Shown: positions 36,043-44,606 of the stretch, piece after piece
How positions within the stretch are numbered: position 1 is the stretch's first letter
How the letters are laid out: each line of letters begins with the position of its first letter
DNA from: Gammaproteobacteria bacterium
GTDB taxonomy: Bacteria > Pseudomonadota > Gammaproteobacteria > Steroidobacterales > GCA-2729495
Assembly (NCBI GenBank): GCA_028285245.1
Contig: JANQPY010000008.1
Span: forward strand, 1 to 64,000
Direction: 5' to 3'
Length of the DNA stretch: 64,000 nt
Made by a program: the position numbers and the translations under genes
The notes under the pieces: model-generated
Database searches by the model: none
Told to the model about the DNA's origin: nothing
The model's input: only the letters and a program-made list of their open reading frames with translations

Positions 36043-37634
36043 TAACCCGGTTCTCCAGACGCGAGCTCCTCGCGCAGGCGAACGCGATCAAATTTTCCGT
36101 TCGCGTTGCGCGGCAAGGCATCGCGCCAGACGACAGATGCAGGCACCATGTACGCTGGTAATTCGGCACGCGCGAACGCCAGGAGTTTATCGGCAGGTTC
36201 ATCGCCATGCCTGGCAACAGCAACCAACGTGATCGCGTGCCCGAGACGTTCATCAGGCATGCCAACCGCGACCACTTCAGCCAACAAGTCGCTGCGCATC
36301 ATGGTTCTCTCAATCTCCTCGGGACTGACTCTGTAACCTGATGTCTTGATCATTTCATCCCGCCGTCCACGAAAGTACAGATACCCGTCGGCGTCCCGCA
36401 CCACCGTGTCACCGGACCACACGACATACTCCTCCTGCCCGCCTGTCGCGCGGCTACCTGGCAGAATGCGAAAGCGCTTGGCATTCGCCTCTGGCCGGTT
36501 CCAGTAGCCCAGCGCGACATGCACGCCACGGTGCACTAGCTCGCCGGGCTCGTCTACATCGCAGACTGAACCATCCTCGCGCAGGACCAGGACTTCAGCA
36601 TTCGGAATAGCCTTGCCAATGGAGTCAGGCCGGCGATCGATCTCAGCGGGCGGCAGATAGGTCGAGCGAAACGCCTCGGTCAGCCCGTACATAAGAAATG
36701 GCTGAGCATTTCGAAAGTGACTGCGCAACGCCGCCAGAACAGTCTTTGGCATGACGCCCCCGGTCGTAGCGAAATAGCGCAAGGTGGCGCCTGAATCGTC
36801 AGGCCATCTGGCGTCTGCGAGCTGGGCCCACAGCGGGGGCACCCCGGTAATGCCCGTGATGGCGTGGCGCTGTACCGCTTTGACTACATCTCCAGCCAGC
36901 AAATAGTCCATCAGCACCACCGAGGCGCCGGCCAGAAACCCGGTCGTCAACTGACTCAGTCCGGCATCAAAGCTTAAGGGCAACAGGGCAAGTATTCGAT
37001 CTTCCGCCGTGTTCTGCAGGTACTCTGCCACGCTCACTGCACCGGCAACTAGATTGCGATGGGACAACACCACGCCTTTTGGCAGGCCCGTGCTTCCGGA
37101 CGTGTACAGGATCGCAGCCATGTCACCGTCGATAATTATCCCCCCAGGCTCGCCGGTCGCAGCGGAGCAAAATTCATCCCAGGGGATTAACGTGAGATGG
37201 CTGAGGTCGGCTGACTCCGGCGCGCTGCCACCCGTCACGACTATGCACTCCAGGTTCTCGCACTGCTTTATCGCCGGCCCGATCGCGGTGAGCCGATTGG
37301 CAGATGTGACGAGTACGCGTGCGCCGCTGTCTACAAGAATATGGCCAACCTGCTCGGGCTTCAGCACCGGATTAACCGGAACGAAGGCTCCTCCTGCACG
37401 AGCCGTTCCGAAGAGCGCTGCCACGTTCTCGGGTGTTTTCTGCAAATAAGTCGCTACGCGATCGCCTTTCCGCAGGTGTGCAGCGCCCAGCAAGCCATTT
37501 GCAAACTGCGTGACGTGTTGATTGAGCGTCGCATAGGAGATGCTCTGCGCACCGGCAATCAGGGCGCAGGCCTGAGGCTGCCGCGCAGCGGACGCAGTGA
37601 TGAGATCCTGAAACAGCACAGGTGAGTGTCGCAT
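36042..37634 (-). CDS. Acyl-CoA ligase (AMP-forming), exosortase A-associated
   Basis: A 530-residue ANL-superfamily adenylating enzyme. The P-loop is LYTSGSTGLPKGVVLSHRN, the adenine motif region is FLMYGLTEAFRSTYLPP, and the hinge is YFRGRRDEMIKTSGYRVSPEEIE. The catalytic Lys is in NANGKFDRVRL. It should activate a carboxylic acid, probably for loading on the acyl carrier protein at 27184-27435. It is the first gene of the ligase-decarboxylase-GT4-deacetylase operon. Confidence 0.92.
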   Translation of the reverse strand: MRHSPVLFQDLITASAARQPQACALIAGAQSISYATLNQHVTQFANGLLGAAHLRKGDRVATYLQKTPENVAALFGTARAGGAFVPVNPVLKPEQVGHILVDSGARVLVTSANRLTAIGPAIKQCENLECIVVTGGSAPESADLSHLTLIPWDEFCSAATGEPGGIIIDGDMAAILYTSGSTGLPKGVVLSHRNLVAGAVSVAEYLQNTAEDRILALLPLSFDAGLSQLTTGFLAGASVVLMDYLLAGDVVKAVQRHAITGITGVPPLWAQLADARWPDDSGATLRYFATTGGVMPKTVLAALRSHFRNAQPFLMYGLTEAFRSTYLPPAEIDRRPDSIGKAIPNAEVLVLREDGSVCDVDEPGELVHRGVHVALGYWNRPEANAKRFRILPGSRATGGQEEYVVWSGDTVVRDADGYLYFRGRRDEMIKTSGYRVSPEEIERTMMRSDLLAEVVAVGMPDERLGHAITLVAVARHGDEPADKLLAFARAELPAYMVPASVVWRDALPRNANGKFDRVRLREELASGEPG

Positions 37635-37697
37635 GCGGACAGACTCAGGCAGATAAATTTGGAGTTTGCCTGCGGGCCGAGACGGCCGCTGGCACGA

Positions 37698-38426
37698 TCA
37701 CTGGACGGCTGACATAGGCCAGGCTCCCACCTCGGCGAGCTTGTTCCTCAGCCCCGGCAGCGGGTAGCCCAGTGCATAGGCACGTTCTGCGTGTTCGGCA
37801 GATAGGTCGTACTCCTGGAGATCAAAGTAGGCGAGCCCAAGGTTGTACTGGATATCGGCAGAGTTTTCCTGCATTGACTCCGCAATTTTGTACTGCTCGA
37901 CAGCCTGTTCCAGACGATCTGTCTTGTGGTAGTGAATCGCCATCAGCAGGCGCAGGTTTGGGTCGTTCGGCCGGAACCGAAACGCCCGGTCGTAGTAGCA
38001 CTCGGCGGTTGCCGGAAAATACAGCGTATCGTCCATGCCAGCCTTCGCAGGCTCGTACTCGATGCCTGGAAACTTTTGCTCGATGTCGGCCAAATGGCTG
38101 AAGGCAACGTAGTGGTTGGGGATGCGAATAAGAATGAAATTGAGCTCGTAGAGCGCGTGGTAGGGGCGGCCCTCATCCAGATTCGGCTTGATCTTGGCCA
38201 GATGGTTCGAGTTGATGTCCTTGATGTTCCATCGGGCGACCGCGTCGGCATCAAGGAAATCGTAGGGGCCGGCAGCGCCAGGCAGTGGCACAGGGCCGCA
38301 GCCCGCGCCTTGCCCGAATGCCAAGCCAGGAAACGACGCCAGCAGGCAAACGGCCGCGGCCACAATCAGACTGCGGAGACCGCGTCGGGCTGATGTGGCG
38401 GGCAGTGATTCTCCGAGGCCTGTCAT
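37698..38426 (-). CDS. Secreted tetratricopeptide-repeat protein
   Basis: I choose the ATG at 38426 because it begins a clean signal peptide (RGLRSLIVAAAVCLLASFPGLAFG); the frame is open to 38528. The mature part (about 210 residues) holds TPR-like helices, clearest in PNDPNLRLLMAIHYHKTDRLEQAVEQY and SADIQYNLGLAYFDLQEYDLSAEHAERA. An N-terminal Cys/Pro-rich stretch (GCGPVPLPG) precedes them. It is probably a periplasmic scaffold for the polysaccharide machine; the partner is unknown. It lies between the ligase operon and the terminator of the giant gene. Confidence 0.7.
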   Translation of the reverse strand: MTGLGESLPATSARRGLRSLIVAAAVCLLASFPGLAFGQGAGCGPVPLPGAAGPYDFLDADAVARWNIKDINSNHLAKIKPNLDEGRPYHALYELNFILIRIPNHYVAFSHLADIEQKFPGIEYEPAKAGMDDTLYFPATAECYYDRAFRFRPNDPNLRLLMAIHYHKTDRLEQAVEQYKIAESMQENSADIQYNLGLAYFDLQEYDLSAEHAERAYALGYPLPGLRNKLAEVGAWPMSAVQ

Positions 38427-38489
38427 AAACGAATCGCCATGCAGCGCATTGAGCAAGGACGCCCGATTATAGGCGATCAGTGAGCGCAT

Positions 38490-38532
38490 AAAAAAAGCGG
38501 GTGCCAGGCCCTGAATACGCCTTGGCACCCGC
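38490..38532 (-). terminator. Rho-independent terminator of the giant secreted protein gene
   Basis: On the minus strand a perfect 10-bp stem (38532-38523 pairing with 38506-38497, GCGGGTGCCA/TGGCACCCGC) with a 16-base loop is followed directly by seven T (38496-38490). It lies about 30 bases after the stop codon at 38563. This is the clearest intrinsic terminator in the window. Confidence 0.9.
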
Positions 38533-38562
38533 TCTGGTTAGCGTTGAGAACAGGTGGTTATG

Positions 38563-41500
38563 TCAGACCACAGTCCTCCTGCGGCGACGGGCTGCGCTGG
38601 CCAGAAGCAGGCCCGCCAGGGTCCAGAGTCCGAAGGCACTCGAACCAGCCTCCTCACCGATATCCACGTCGCCTGCTTCCTGCTCCGGCGGCGGGTCACC
38701 GGGGTCGTCGCCTGGCGGCGGGGGTGGCGGAGGCTCGACAACGTTAACTGACAGCATTTGCTCACTGCTGCCACCAGGCCCCGTGCAGACGATGCCGAAG
38801 TTCGCCGTTCCCGTGAGCGGCACGGACTGTTGACTACCCGAAGCGGAGCGGTTGCCCGTCCAGGCGCCGCTCGCCTGGCAGCTATCGGCATTGGCCGCAG
38901 ACCAGGTCAAGGTTGTTCTCTGGCCCGATTCGACCGTCGTCGGGTTGGCAGAGAAGTTGATCACTGGCTCGCCCGGGTTAACGACGGTGACCGAAACGGA
39001 CTCACGGGCCGTGCCTCCGGGTCCAGTGCAACTAAGCGAGTACGTGACGTCACGATTCAGCCACACAGGCTCGGAGCCAGATAGGCCCTTGTTGCCATCC
39101 CAGGCGTCCTCGCCAACACAGGAGCTGGCGTTGCTGACATTCCAGTACAGTGTGGAGTTGTCACCCAGCTCAACCGACGTCGGATCCGCATAAAAAGTGA
39201 TATCCGGCGCCGGCGCTCCGCCACTGACGCTCACCTGGACCGTATCAGCAGCAAATTCACCCACCTCGTTTACGCAGGTGAGCGTGTAGCTGGTGGCTGA
39301 AGTAATTGGCCCCACCGAGCGACTACCCGTCTCCGTTTGATTCGGATTCAGTGTTTCTGTGCCCGACCAGCCACCTGATGCCGAACAGGACGTCGCGTTG
39401 TCGACGGTCCAGCTCAAGCTGCTGCTGCCGCCACTGGCTACGGTTTGCGGCGACGCCCGCAAGTCAACCGATGGCGGTGACACGGGCGGCGGTGGCGGAA
39501 CCTCGCCGTTCGGCGCGGGAATCGGCTGCGTGGAAACAATCAGCTCGTCATACCAGGTGTAGCCGGTCGGGTGATTCTGCCCCGCGTCCTTGCCCGTCAT
39601 ATACGTTGTCAGAAGAATGTTCTTGTAACGATCCGACGGGCTGCTGTCGTAGGACAACGAGTAATTGTCCATGTCAACGAACTGCTTCATCGGACCGCCT
39701 TCGTATGCCATATAAGCCCTGATGTGGCTCGTCGGCGTGTCCCAATTGCCCAGCTCGATTTCGTAGTAGAACGTCATCCACTCGTCGCCAGCGTAGTAAC
39801 CACACTCCGAGGGTGGACGACTTCCCTGGTAGTGACAGTTGTAGTCACCCTGCTGTAGCAGCACGTCACCACCGCCAATCTGGCGCTGCAGATTTCGCCC
39901 GCCACAATCGGTGTACATGCTGGGGAAGCCCTGGTGGTACTGATTCACCGTTGTCAGCTCCACACCCGCACATGAAGCGTTGCCATAGAAGATGACCTGC
40001 TTCCAACCACCACCTGGGTTGTAATAAGTGTCCAACATGGTCTGCGAGAAGCGCTGGCGGAACTGCACATGCAGGGTATCGCCGGGACCAAACTGGTCAC
40101 CTAGCGCCGAGGCCCAGCCGCCAGAGGCAGCGGCTCCGGAGAACGGCGGAATCTCCTGACGCATCGAGCCACCCCCAGACGCATAGACATTGGTGTCCAC
40201 GGACGTGTACTGGAGGCTGCCGTCGAATGCCTGCAGCTCTTTCCCATCAAGATCGGCCTGACTATCGAAGCCGATGCAGGCCACCACGCCCGATCCGGAG
40301 CAGCGCGAAGCGAAATCGTTCGATCCGCTGCCGCCCTGCACGTTCACGATAACCGAGTCCAGGCTGCTGCCGCTGCCGTTCTCACACTCAAGCGTAAAGG
40401 CCCGGCTGGCCGCCAGAGGACCAACAGTCTCGGAACCTGATGAGGCTTTTGGGCCTGACCAGCCCCCGCCCGCCGAGCACGAAGTTGCGCCGGGCGCCGA
40501 CCAGCTCAAGACGGTGCTGGCGTTGGCTGCGATCGTCTCGGGACTTGCAGACAGCTCAACCGACGGGCCGCCTGCCGTGACAGTTACCACTGCCGTGTCA
40601 CTGGCAGAGCCGCCAGCACCGGTGCAATTCAGCGTGAAGCTGGTGGTTTGCGTCAGGGGACCAACAGACTCACTGCCGCCTGTCGACTTTCCACCAGACC
40701 AGCCGCCGCTCGCCGTGCAGCTGGCGGCATTTGAGGATGACCAGCTTAGCGACGCCGAATTGCCGCTCACTACCGAGCCAGGCGAAGCATTCAGGCTGAC
40801 GCTGGGCGGATCCGCGGGTGGCGGTCCGTCGTTGGCGTTTAGCTTGATCATGTGGACGGGCCCGTTAACCGTGTTGGCCACAATGAAAGCGTTGAGTGAT
40901 GGCACGTAACGGAAACGCCCGAAGGTGAAGCGCTCATTCGGACGCGGCGCACTGCCGCTGGTTGTGACCCGGGTCCAGGTCCAGGTGCCGGACTGCCAGT
41001 TAGATGGTACCGACAAAGTGTATAGATCCGGGGAGCTCTGCCCGCCATTGCCTCCCCAGGCAACGAACTTTTCGCTGACCGGGTCAAATGCAAATCCCGG
41101 CCCCCAATTGATGCCGGAAGGAATGCCCTGATTGACGTTCACAGAACGCGGACCGGCACTGATATTGGACAGGTCGTAGACGTAGACGCGGTCGCGGGTG
41201 GAATACATATCCAGAATGACCAACAGGTCGCGCTCGGAATCCACCGCGGCCGCTGCATAGATTCCCACGTCAGCAATCTGACTGGAGTTCAGTACTTCCG
41301 TCCATTGGCTGGTCTGCGGATCGTAGTACCCAAGCGTGCCGCCTTCCGCCCGAGCAGCCCAACCTGCGTGATGCCAGATGACCTGACGGTTAGGATCGTA
41401 AGCGGCAGTTGTTGCCTCCTCCGAGCGGTTGTGACCGCCGAAGGGAAAACTGGGCTTGCGCTGACCACGTGACCAGGTATTTGTATCCAGGTCAAACTCG

Positions 41501-42018
41501 TGCACCCAGCCTGACCCCAGGCCTCCCTGCATGTGGTCCGAAGAACTCGTCACCTTGACGAACTTATTGGTCGGTGGATGGAACTCCAGGTAGTTGCCCG
41601 AGTGCGCAGAACACGGCGAGCCATCCTGAAGCTCAGAGTAATCGTAGTTGCAGCTCGGATTAGGAACGGGCTCGGACAGGCGCCGCCACAGGCCCTCCCC
41701 GATATCGAAAATGTAAACCTCATTGCCGAGGTAACCGGCATGGCCACCACCCCAGACAATAAGTCCGCCGTATTCGCCGTAATTCGGCGCAAGGACTCCG
41801 CTGTTCCAGTCGTCAAAGACGCCGGCCTGGCCCTCGTTGCCACTCCAGCTGCACCCGTTGTTCGGGCAGGGGTTAACGTCGGCAGGCGTGTTGTTGGACA
41901 CCACGGTCCATACACCCGGCTGCAGGTTCTCGACGTCAGCGACAGCCGACGCGGTGTGAAGAGACAGGACGAGCGCGACAACGCGCAAGAAAATCTTGCT
42001 AACTCCGACCGAATTCAT
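38563..42018 (-). CDS. Giant secreted modular protein: Kelch-like, five Ig-like modules, jelly-roll-like module, C-terminal anchor
   Basis: A 1151-residue protein. Residues 1-27 are a signal peptide. About 28-395 have Kelch/galactose-oxidase-like repeats (LIVWGGGHAGY, FPFGGHN, FVAWGGNGG). Five Ig-like modules of about 80 residues, most with a conserved Cys pair (SCxASGGWSG ... LxC), lie at 404-483, 485-562, 848-934, 936-1013 and 1017-1094. A module at 565-835 is nearly identical to the secreted protein at 30626-31522. A Pro-rich linker precedes a C-terminal tail with GSSAFGLW, a hydrophobic helix and RRRRR, a sorting or anchoring signal without a PEP motif. It has its own promoter, c-di-GMP riboswitch and terminator, with AGGAG six bases before the ATG. 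An adhesin or glycan-binding surface protein is the best guess. Confidence 0.8.
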   Translation of the reverse strand: MNSVGVSKIFLRVVALVLSLHTASAVADVENLQPGVWTVVSNNTPADVNPCPNNGCSWSGNEGQAGVFDDWNSGVLAPNYGEYGGLIVWGGGHAGYLGNEVYIFDIGEGLWRRLSEPVPNPSCNYDYSELQDGSPCSAHSGNYLEFHPPTNKFVKVTSSSDHMQGGLGSGWVHEFDLDTNTWSRGQRKPSFPFGGHNRSEEATTAAYDPNRQVIWHHAGWAARAEGGTLGYYDPQTSQWTEVLNSSQIADVGIYAAAAVDSERDLLVILDMYSTRDRVYVYDLSNISAGPRSVNVNQGIPSGINWGPGFAFDPVSEKFVAWGGNGGQSSPDLYTLSVPSNWQSGTWTWTRVTTSGSAPRPNERFTFGRFRYVPSLNAFIVANTVNGPVHMIKLNANDGPPPADPPSVSLNASPGSVVSGNSASLSWSSSNAASCTASGGWSGGKSTGGSESVGPLTQTTSFTLNCTGAGGSASDTAVVTVTAGGPSVELSASPETIAANASTVLSWSAPGATSCSAGGGWSGPKASSGSETVGPLAASRAFTLECENGSGSSLDSVIVNVQGGSGSNDFASRCSGSGVVACIGFDSQADLDGKELQAFDGSLQYTSVDTNVYASGGGSMRQEIPPFSGAAASGGWASALGDQFGPGDTLHVQFRQRFSQTMLDTYYNPGGGWKQVIFYGNASCAGVELTTVNQYHQGFPSMYTDCGGRNLQRQIGGGDVLLQQGDYNCHYQGSRPPSECGYYAGDEWMTFYYEIELGNWDTPTSHIRAYMAYEGGPMKQFVDMDNYSLSYDSSPSDRYKNILLTTYMTGKDAGQNHPTGYTWYDELIVSTQPIPAPNGEVPPPPPVSPPSVDLRASPQTVASGGSSSLSWTVDNATSCSASGGWSGTETLNPNQTETGSRSVGPITSATSYTLTCVNEVGEFAADTVQVSVSGGAPAPDITFYADPTSVELGDNSTLYWNVSNASSCVGEDAWDGNKGLSGSEPVWLNRDVTYSLSCTGPGGTARESVSVTVVNPGEPVINFSANPTTVESGQRTTLTWSAANADSCQASGAWTGNRSASGSQQSVPLTGTANFGIVCTGPGGSSEQMLSVNVVEPPPPPPPGDDPGDPPPEQEAGDVDIGEEAGSSAFGLWTLAGLLLASAARRRRRTVV
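39514..40326 (-). repeat. Paralogous module shared with 30704-31510
   Basis: This segment encodes residues 565-835 of the giant protein and is a diverged duplicate of the plus-strand stretch 30704-31510. Similarity is visible even at DNA level (for example GGTGAATCAGTACCACCAGG against GGTGAATCAATACCACCAGG), so the duplication is probably recent or under strong constraint. Confidence 0.75.
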
Positions 42019-42121
42019 GCGGTACTCCTAGACTGCGTAAATCCCTTTACACGTCAAAGGCAGGCCACACGAACCCTCACCCGCGATACAGCCTCCTGGC
42101 GTTCGCACCGGGTGATTTTTT

Positions 42122-42205
42122 TCGGCGGCCCCGCTGTCGTAGGACGTGAGTCCCTTAGACCGGAAGCTTTGCGTCCCCGCCTTTCGACGGGTATGCCTTT
42201 GTCGT
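42122..42205 (-). ncRNA. Cyclic-di-GMP-I riboswitch (GEMM-I)
   Basis: Reading the minus strand, the leader of the giant gene contains all invariant parts of the GEMM-I aptamer. These are AAAGGCATACC (J1/2 and the start of P2), the GAAA tetraloop of P2, GGGGACGCAAAGC after P2, CCGGTCTAAG of the tetraloop receptor/P3 side, CCTACG, and the closing AGCGGGGCCGCCGA. It begins at the predicted transcription start and ends about 104 bases before the ATG. An element of this class binds c-di-GMP; whether it switches expression on or off cannot be told. UCCUA within the aptamer could pair with the UAGGA of the Shine-Dalgarno. Confidence 0.93.
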
Positions 42206-42211
42206 GGCCGG

Positions 42212-42241
42212 ATACTATTCAACAAGCCCAAACCCATGCAA
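42212..42241 (-). promoter_or_regulatory. Sigma-70-like promoter of the riboswitch transcript
   Basis: On the minus strand TTGCAT (42241-42236) and TAGTAT (42217-42212) are separated by 18 bases. The expected start at about 42205 is an A exactly where the riboswitch aptamer begins, which supports the call. Confidence 0.6.
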
Positions 42242-42461
42242 GGACGGCCCGCGCACAATGGGCCGGGGGCGGATGTTATGTCAGCCTTTTTGAGACCGAT
42301 AGCGTTGCGGCACAACGCCTGCGGGCAGATCTGAAAAGGCCGCCGGCTTAACTTAAGGAATACAAGAAGGTGGGCTTATTGTCGCATTCAGATTCTGCGC
42401 AGACGTTACGCACGGGTCTGGTCCGGGGAATGCGCGCTGCGGCGCAATGTGCCGCTTTGCC
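42242..42461. other. Intergenic spacer without recognised gene
   Basis: Together with the riboswitch leader this forms a 443-base gap between the giant gene and the GT4 gene. Apart from a short GC-rich dyad (GCGGC/GCCGC at about 42440-42456) without a T-run, nothing was recognised here: no ORF with family features, tRNA or mobile-element end. Confidence 0.5.
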
Positions 42462-43724
42462 TCAGGGGTCGGACGCTGCAGATGACACCAGCCGATCAAA
42501 CAAATCGGCGAACTCGGCAGCCCGTGCGGCCCGGCTTAACCGGCCCACCTCAGCCCCTTCGGGTACCGGGACGGTACCCGCCGGTAAGCGCGACAGGTAG
42601 TCCTCGGCTGCGCTGGCGATGGCTTGGGCATCATCCAGCGGTGCCTGCACGCCTGCATTCATCCGCGTGAGCAAGCTTGCCGTTTCACCGCGCGCATCCA
42701 CCATGGCGAGAATGGGCGGACCGGCCCGCAGGTACTCATAGACTTTGGCCGGTATGGCCGGGTTAGATGTGCTGCCCTGAAACAACAGCAAGCCGTCCGC
42801 GTCCAGCATCTCCCGCAGGGCGCTGCTGTAGTCCAATGCGGGGGCCAGCTCGACAATGTGTTCAAGCCCCAGCTTGGTGATGACCGGTGCATAGACCGAA
42901 TCGAATCCCGTGGCACGCAGGCGGACACACAGCCGCGGTGGTAACTTCCCGGCGTCGCGCAGCTTAGCCAGCGCCGTGAAGAACGCACCCGGATCACGGT
43001 CGGGTCCTGGATAGAGCGTGCCGCTGTGAACCAACAACATGCCGTCAGCGGAATTTTGCGGCAGCGCTGTCGCGGTCTCAAAAGCTTCTTCGTCGAAGCC
43101 ATTGGCAATGACTTCAGCCGGGCGCGCGGTTCCCCAGTCATGACGCTGGAGGAAAATTTGCCTGGCGCTGTGAGTACAAAATGTCGCCGCGCTGGCGTGC
43201 TGCGACACCTGGCGTTCGACGCGGAGCCGCGCTGCGCGCAGCGCCGGATCTTCGGGGAAATCTACTCCATCAATGCACTCCACCATCGGGTCGCGAAAAT
43301 CTGCCACCCAGGGCAAGCCAGTCAGGCGATGTAAAGTCATGCCCAGCAGATGAGTCGTCGCCAGGGGATAGGTCGTCCAGATGACGCCGGCCCGATGCCG
43401 ACGGATCAACGCCAGTCCGCGCGGGACAGCGGCCACCAGCCACGTGATCCACCGGTCCGGCAGCGCGAGTCTCGACCAGTATCTGCCGAACAATGACAGG
43501 TGCCTGGCTGTGTCCAGAGCTGGCGCCCGGCCAATTGGCACCCCAGCCGGCACCATCGCTTCGCCAGTGCGGTCAGCCGGTGCATAGGCCATACCCCCCG
43601 CCGTCAGCACAACCGGTGACCAGTGATGCGCCGGCAGGTTACGCGCCAAGGACAGCGGCCGCTGCAGGCCACTGCTCGCCTTGTACGGGGGAAAATGAAA
43701 CGCGGCAAGCAGAACCGTGTTCAA
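42462..43724 (-). CDS. Glycosyltransferase (GT-B fold, GT4-like)
   Basis: A 420-residue protein with N-terminal FHFPPYKASSGLQRPLSLARNL, typical of GT4-like glycosyltransferases with a YxxxxGG/S loop, followed by TTYPLATTHLLGMTLHRLTGLPWVADFRDP. The C-terminal domain has LVHSGTLYPGPDRDPGAF and STSNPAIPAKVYEYLRAGPPILAMV, a variant donor site. Its start overlaps the methyltransferase stop by 4 bases, so the two genes form a small operon. Confidence 0.82.
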   Translation of the reverse strand: MNTVLLAAFHFPPYKASSGLQRPLSLARNLPAHHWSPVVLTAGGMAYAPADRTGEAMVPAGVPIGRAPALDTARHLSLFGRYWSRLALPDRWITWLVAAVPRGLALIRRHRAGVIWTTYPLATTHLLGMTLHRLTGLPWVADFRDPMVECIDGVDFPEDPALRAARLRVERQVSQHASAATFCTHSARQIFLQRHDWGTARPAEVIANGFDEEAFETATALPQNSADGMLLVHSGTLYPGPDRDPGAFFTALAKLRDAGKLPPRLCVRLRATGFDSVYAPVITKLGLEHIVELAPALDYSSALREMLDADGLLLFQGSTSNPAIPAKVYEYLRAGPPILAMVDARGETASLLTRMNAGVQAPLDDAQAIASAAEDYLSRLPAGTVPVPEGAEVGRLSRAARAAEFADLFDRLVSSAASDP

Positions 43725-44533
43725 TGCTTTGTCGCCATCGTCACCGTGTAGGGTGTCAGCACCTGGCCGACGAAACGGAACACCGCGTTACTGCCAATCA
43801 CTCGACTGACCGCGCGCTTCACCCGTCCGGAATCCGGCTGGACCAGCGCGAATCGATCAACACAGCGAAACCCCCGCTCACGCAGGTGTGAGCTGAGGGA
43901 ATAATAAGAGAACCAGTTAACAGCAGGATGACTGGCATGATTTACCCACTGCGGATGACTGGTTACTGCCTTCTTTTCGCACCAGCGCTTCAGACGCTGC
44001 GGGTACCAGCTATAGAGCGGCAACGAAAACTCTTGCTGAGACGGGCACAGGTAATTCGTCGTGCTGATGAACAATGACCCGCCTGGCCGCGTCACCCTGA
44101 CAACTTCGCTCAGGCAATCCTCCCAATTCGGCACGTGCTCAAGCAATTCAGGCAGCAAACACACATCAAACGCGTCGTCGGGCCACGGCAGATCAGCTGC
44201 AGTACCCACCCTGAAATCGATCTCCACGCCGCCTGTTTCAGCCCGCTGCCGAGCCAGCTCAACGAAGTCTGCGCCGATGTCGATCCCGTGCAGACGATGT
44301 CCGTGACTGGCCCAGTACATGCACTGGACCCCCGCGTTGCAACCGATGTCGACGACTGCCAGATTGTCCGTTGGCAAGCCGAGCTCTCCACGATGCCCCA
44401 TTACTGTCCCGTAAATTGAGGCAATGTTGGCCTGCATCTCCGGCCGCAGGCTTTTCTCTGCGTAGTAATCATAGAATTCGCCCGCCAGATGGGTGTCGGC
44501 CTGTTTGTTGGCGGGTGACGTCTGCTTGGACAT
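43721..44533 (-). CDS. Class I SAM-dependent methyltransferase
   Basis: A 270-residue methyltransferase: motif I VVDIGCNAGVQCMYWA near residue 62, HGIDIGADFVELAR, and VCLLPELLEHVPNWEDCLSEV with RVTRPGGSLFIST, the Methyltransf_11 pattern. It is coupled to the downstream glycosyltransferase and divergent from the GNAT gene. Sugar or lipid-linked glycan methylation is likely; the substrate is unknown. Confidence 0.83.
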   Translation of the reverse strand: MSKQTSPANKQADTHLAGEFYDYYAEKSLRPEMQANIASIYGTVMGHRGELGLPTDNLAVVDIGCNAGVQCMYWASHGHRLHGIDIGADFVELARQRAETGGVEIDFRVGTAADLPWPDDAFDVCLLPELLEHVPNWEDCLSEVVRVTRPGGSLFISTTNYLCPSQQEFSLPLYSWYPQRLKRWCEKKAVTSHPQWVNHASHPAVNWFSYYSLSSHLRERGFRCVDRFALVQPDSGRVKRAVSRVIGSNAVFRFVGQVLTPYTVTMATKH

Positions 44534-44606
44534 TGGTTAACCGAGTGCGAGAATTGCGCTTCAATTGGCTGCCGCGGACTGTAACAGATGGCCCTAACTT
44601 CAGGCA

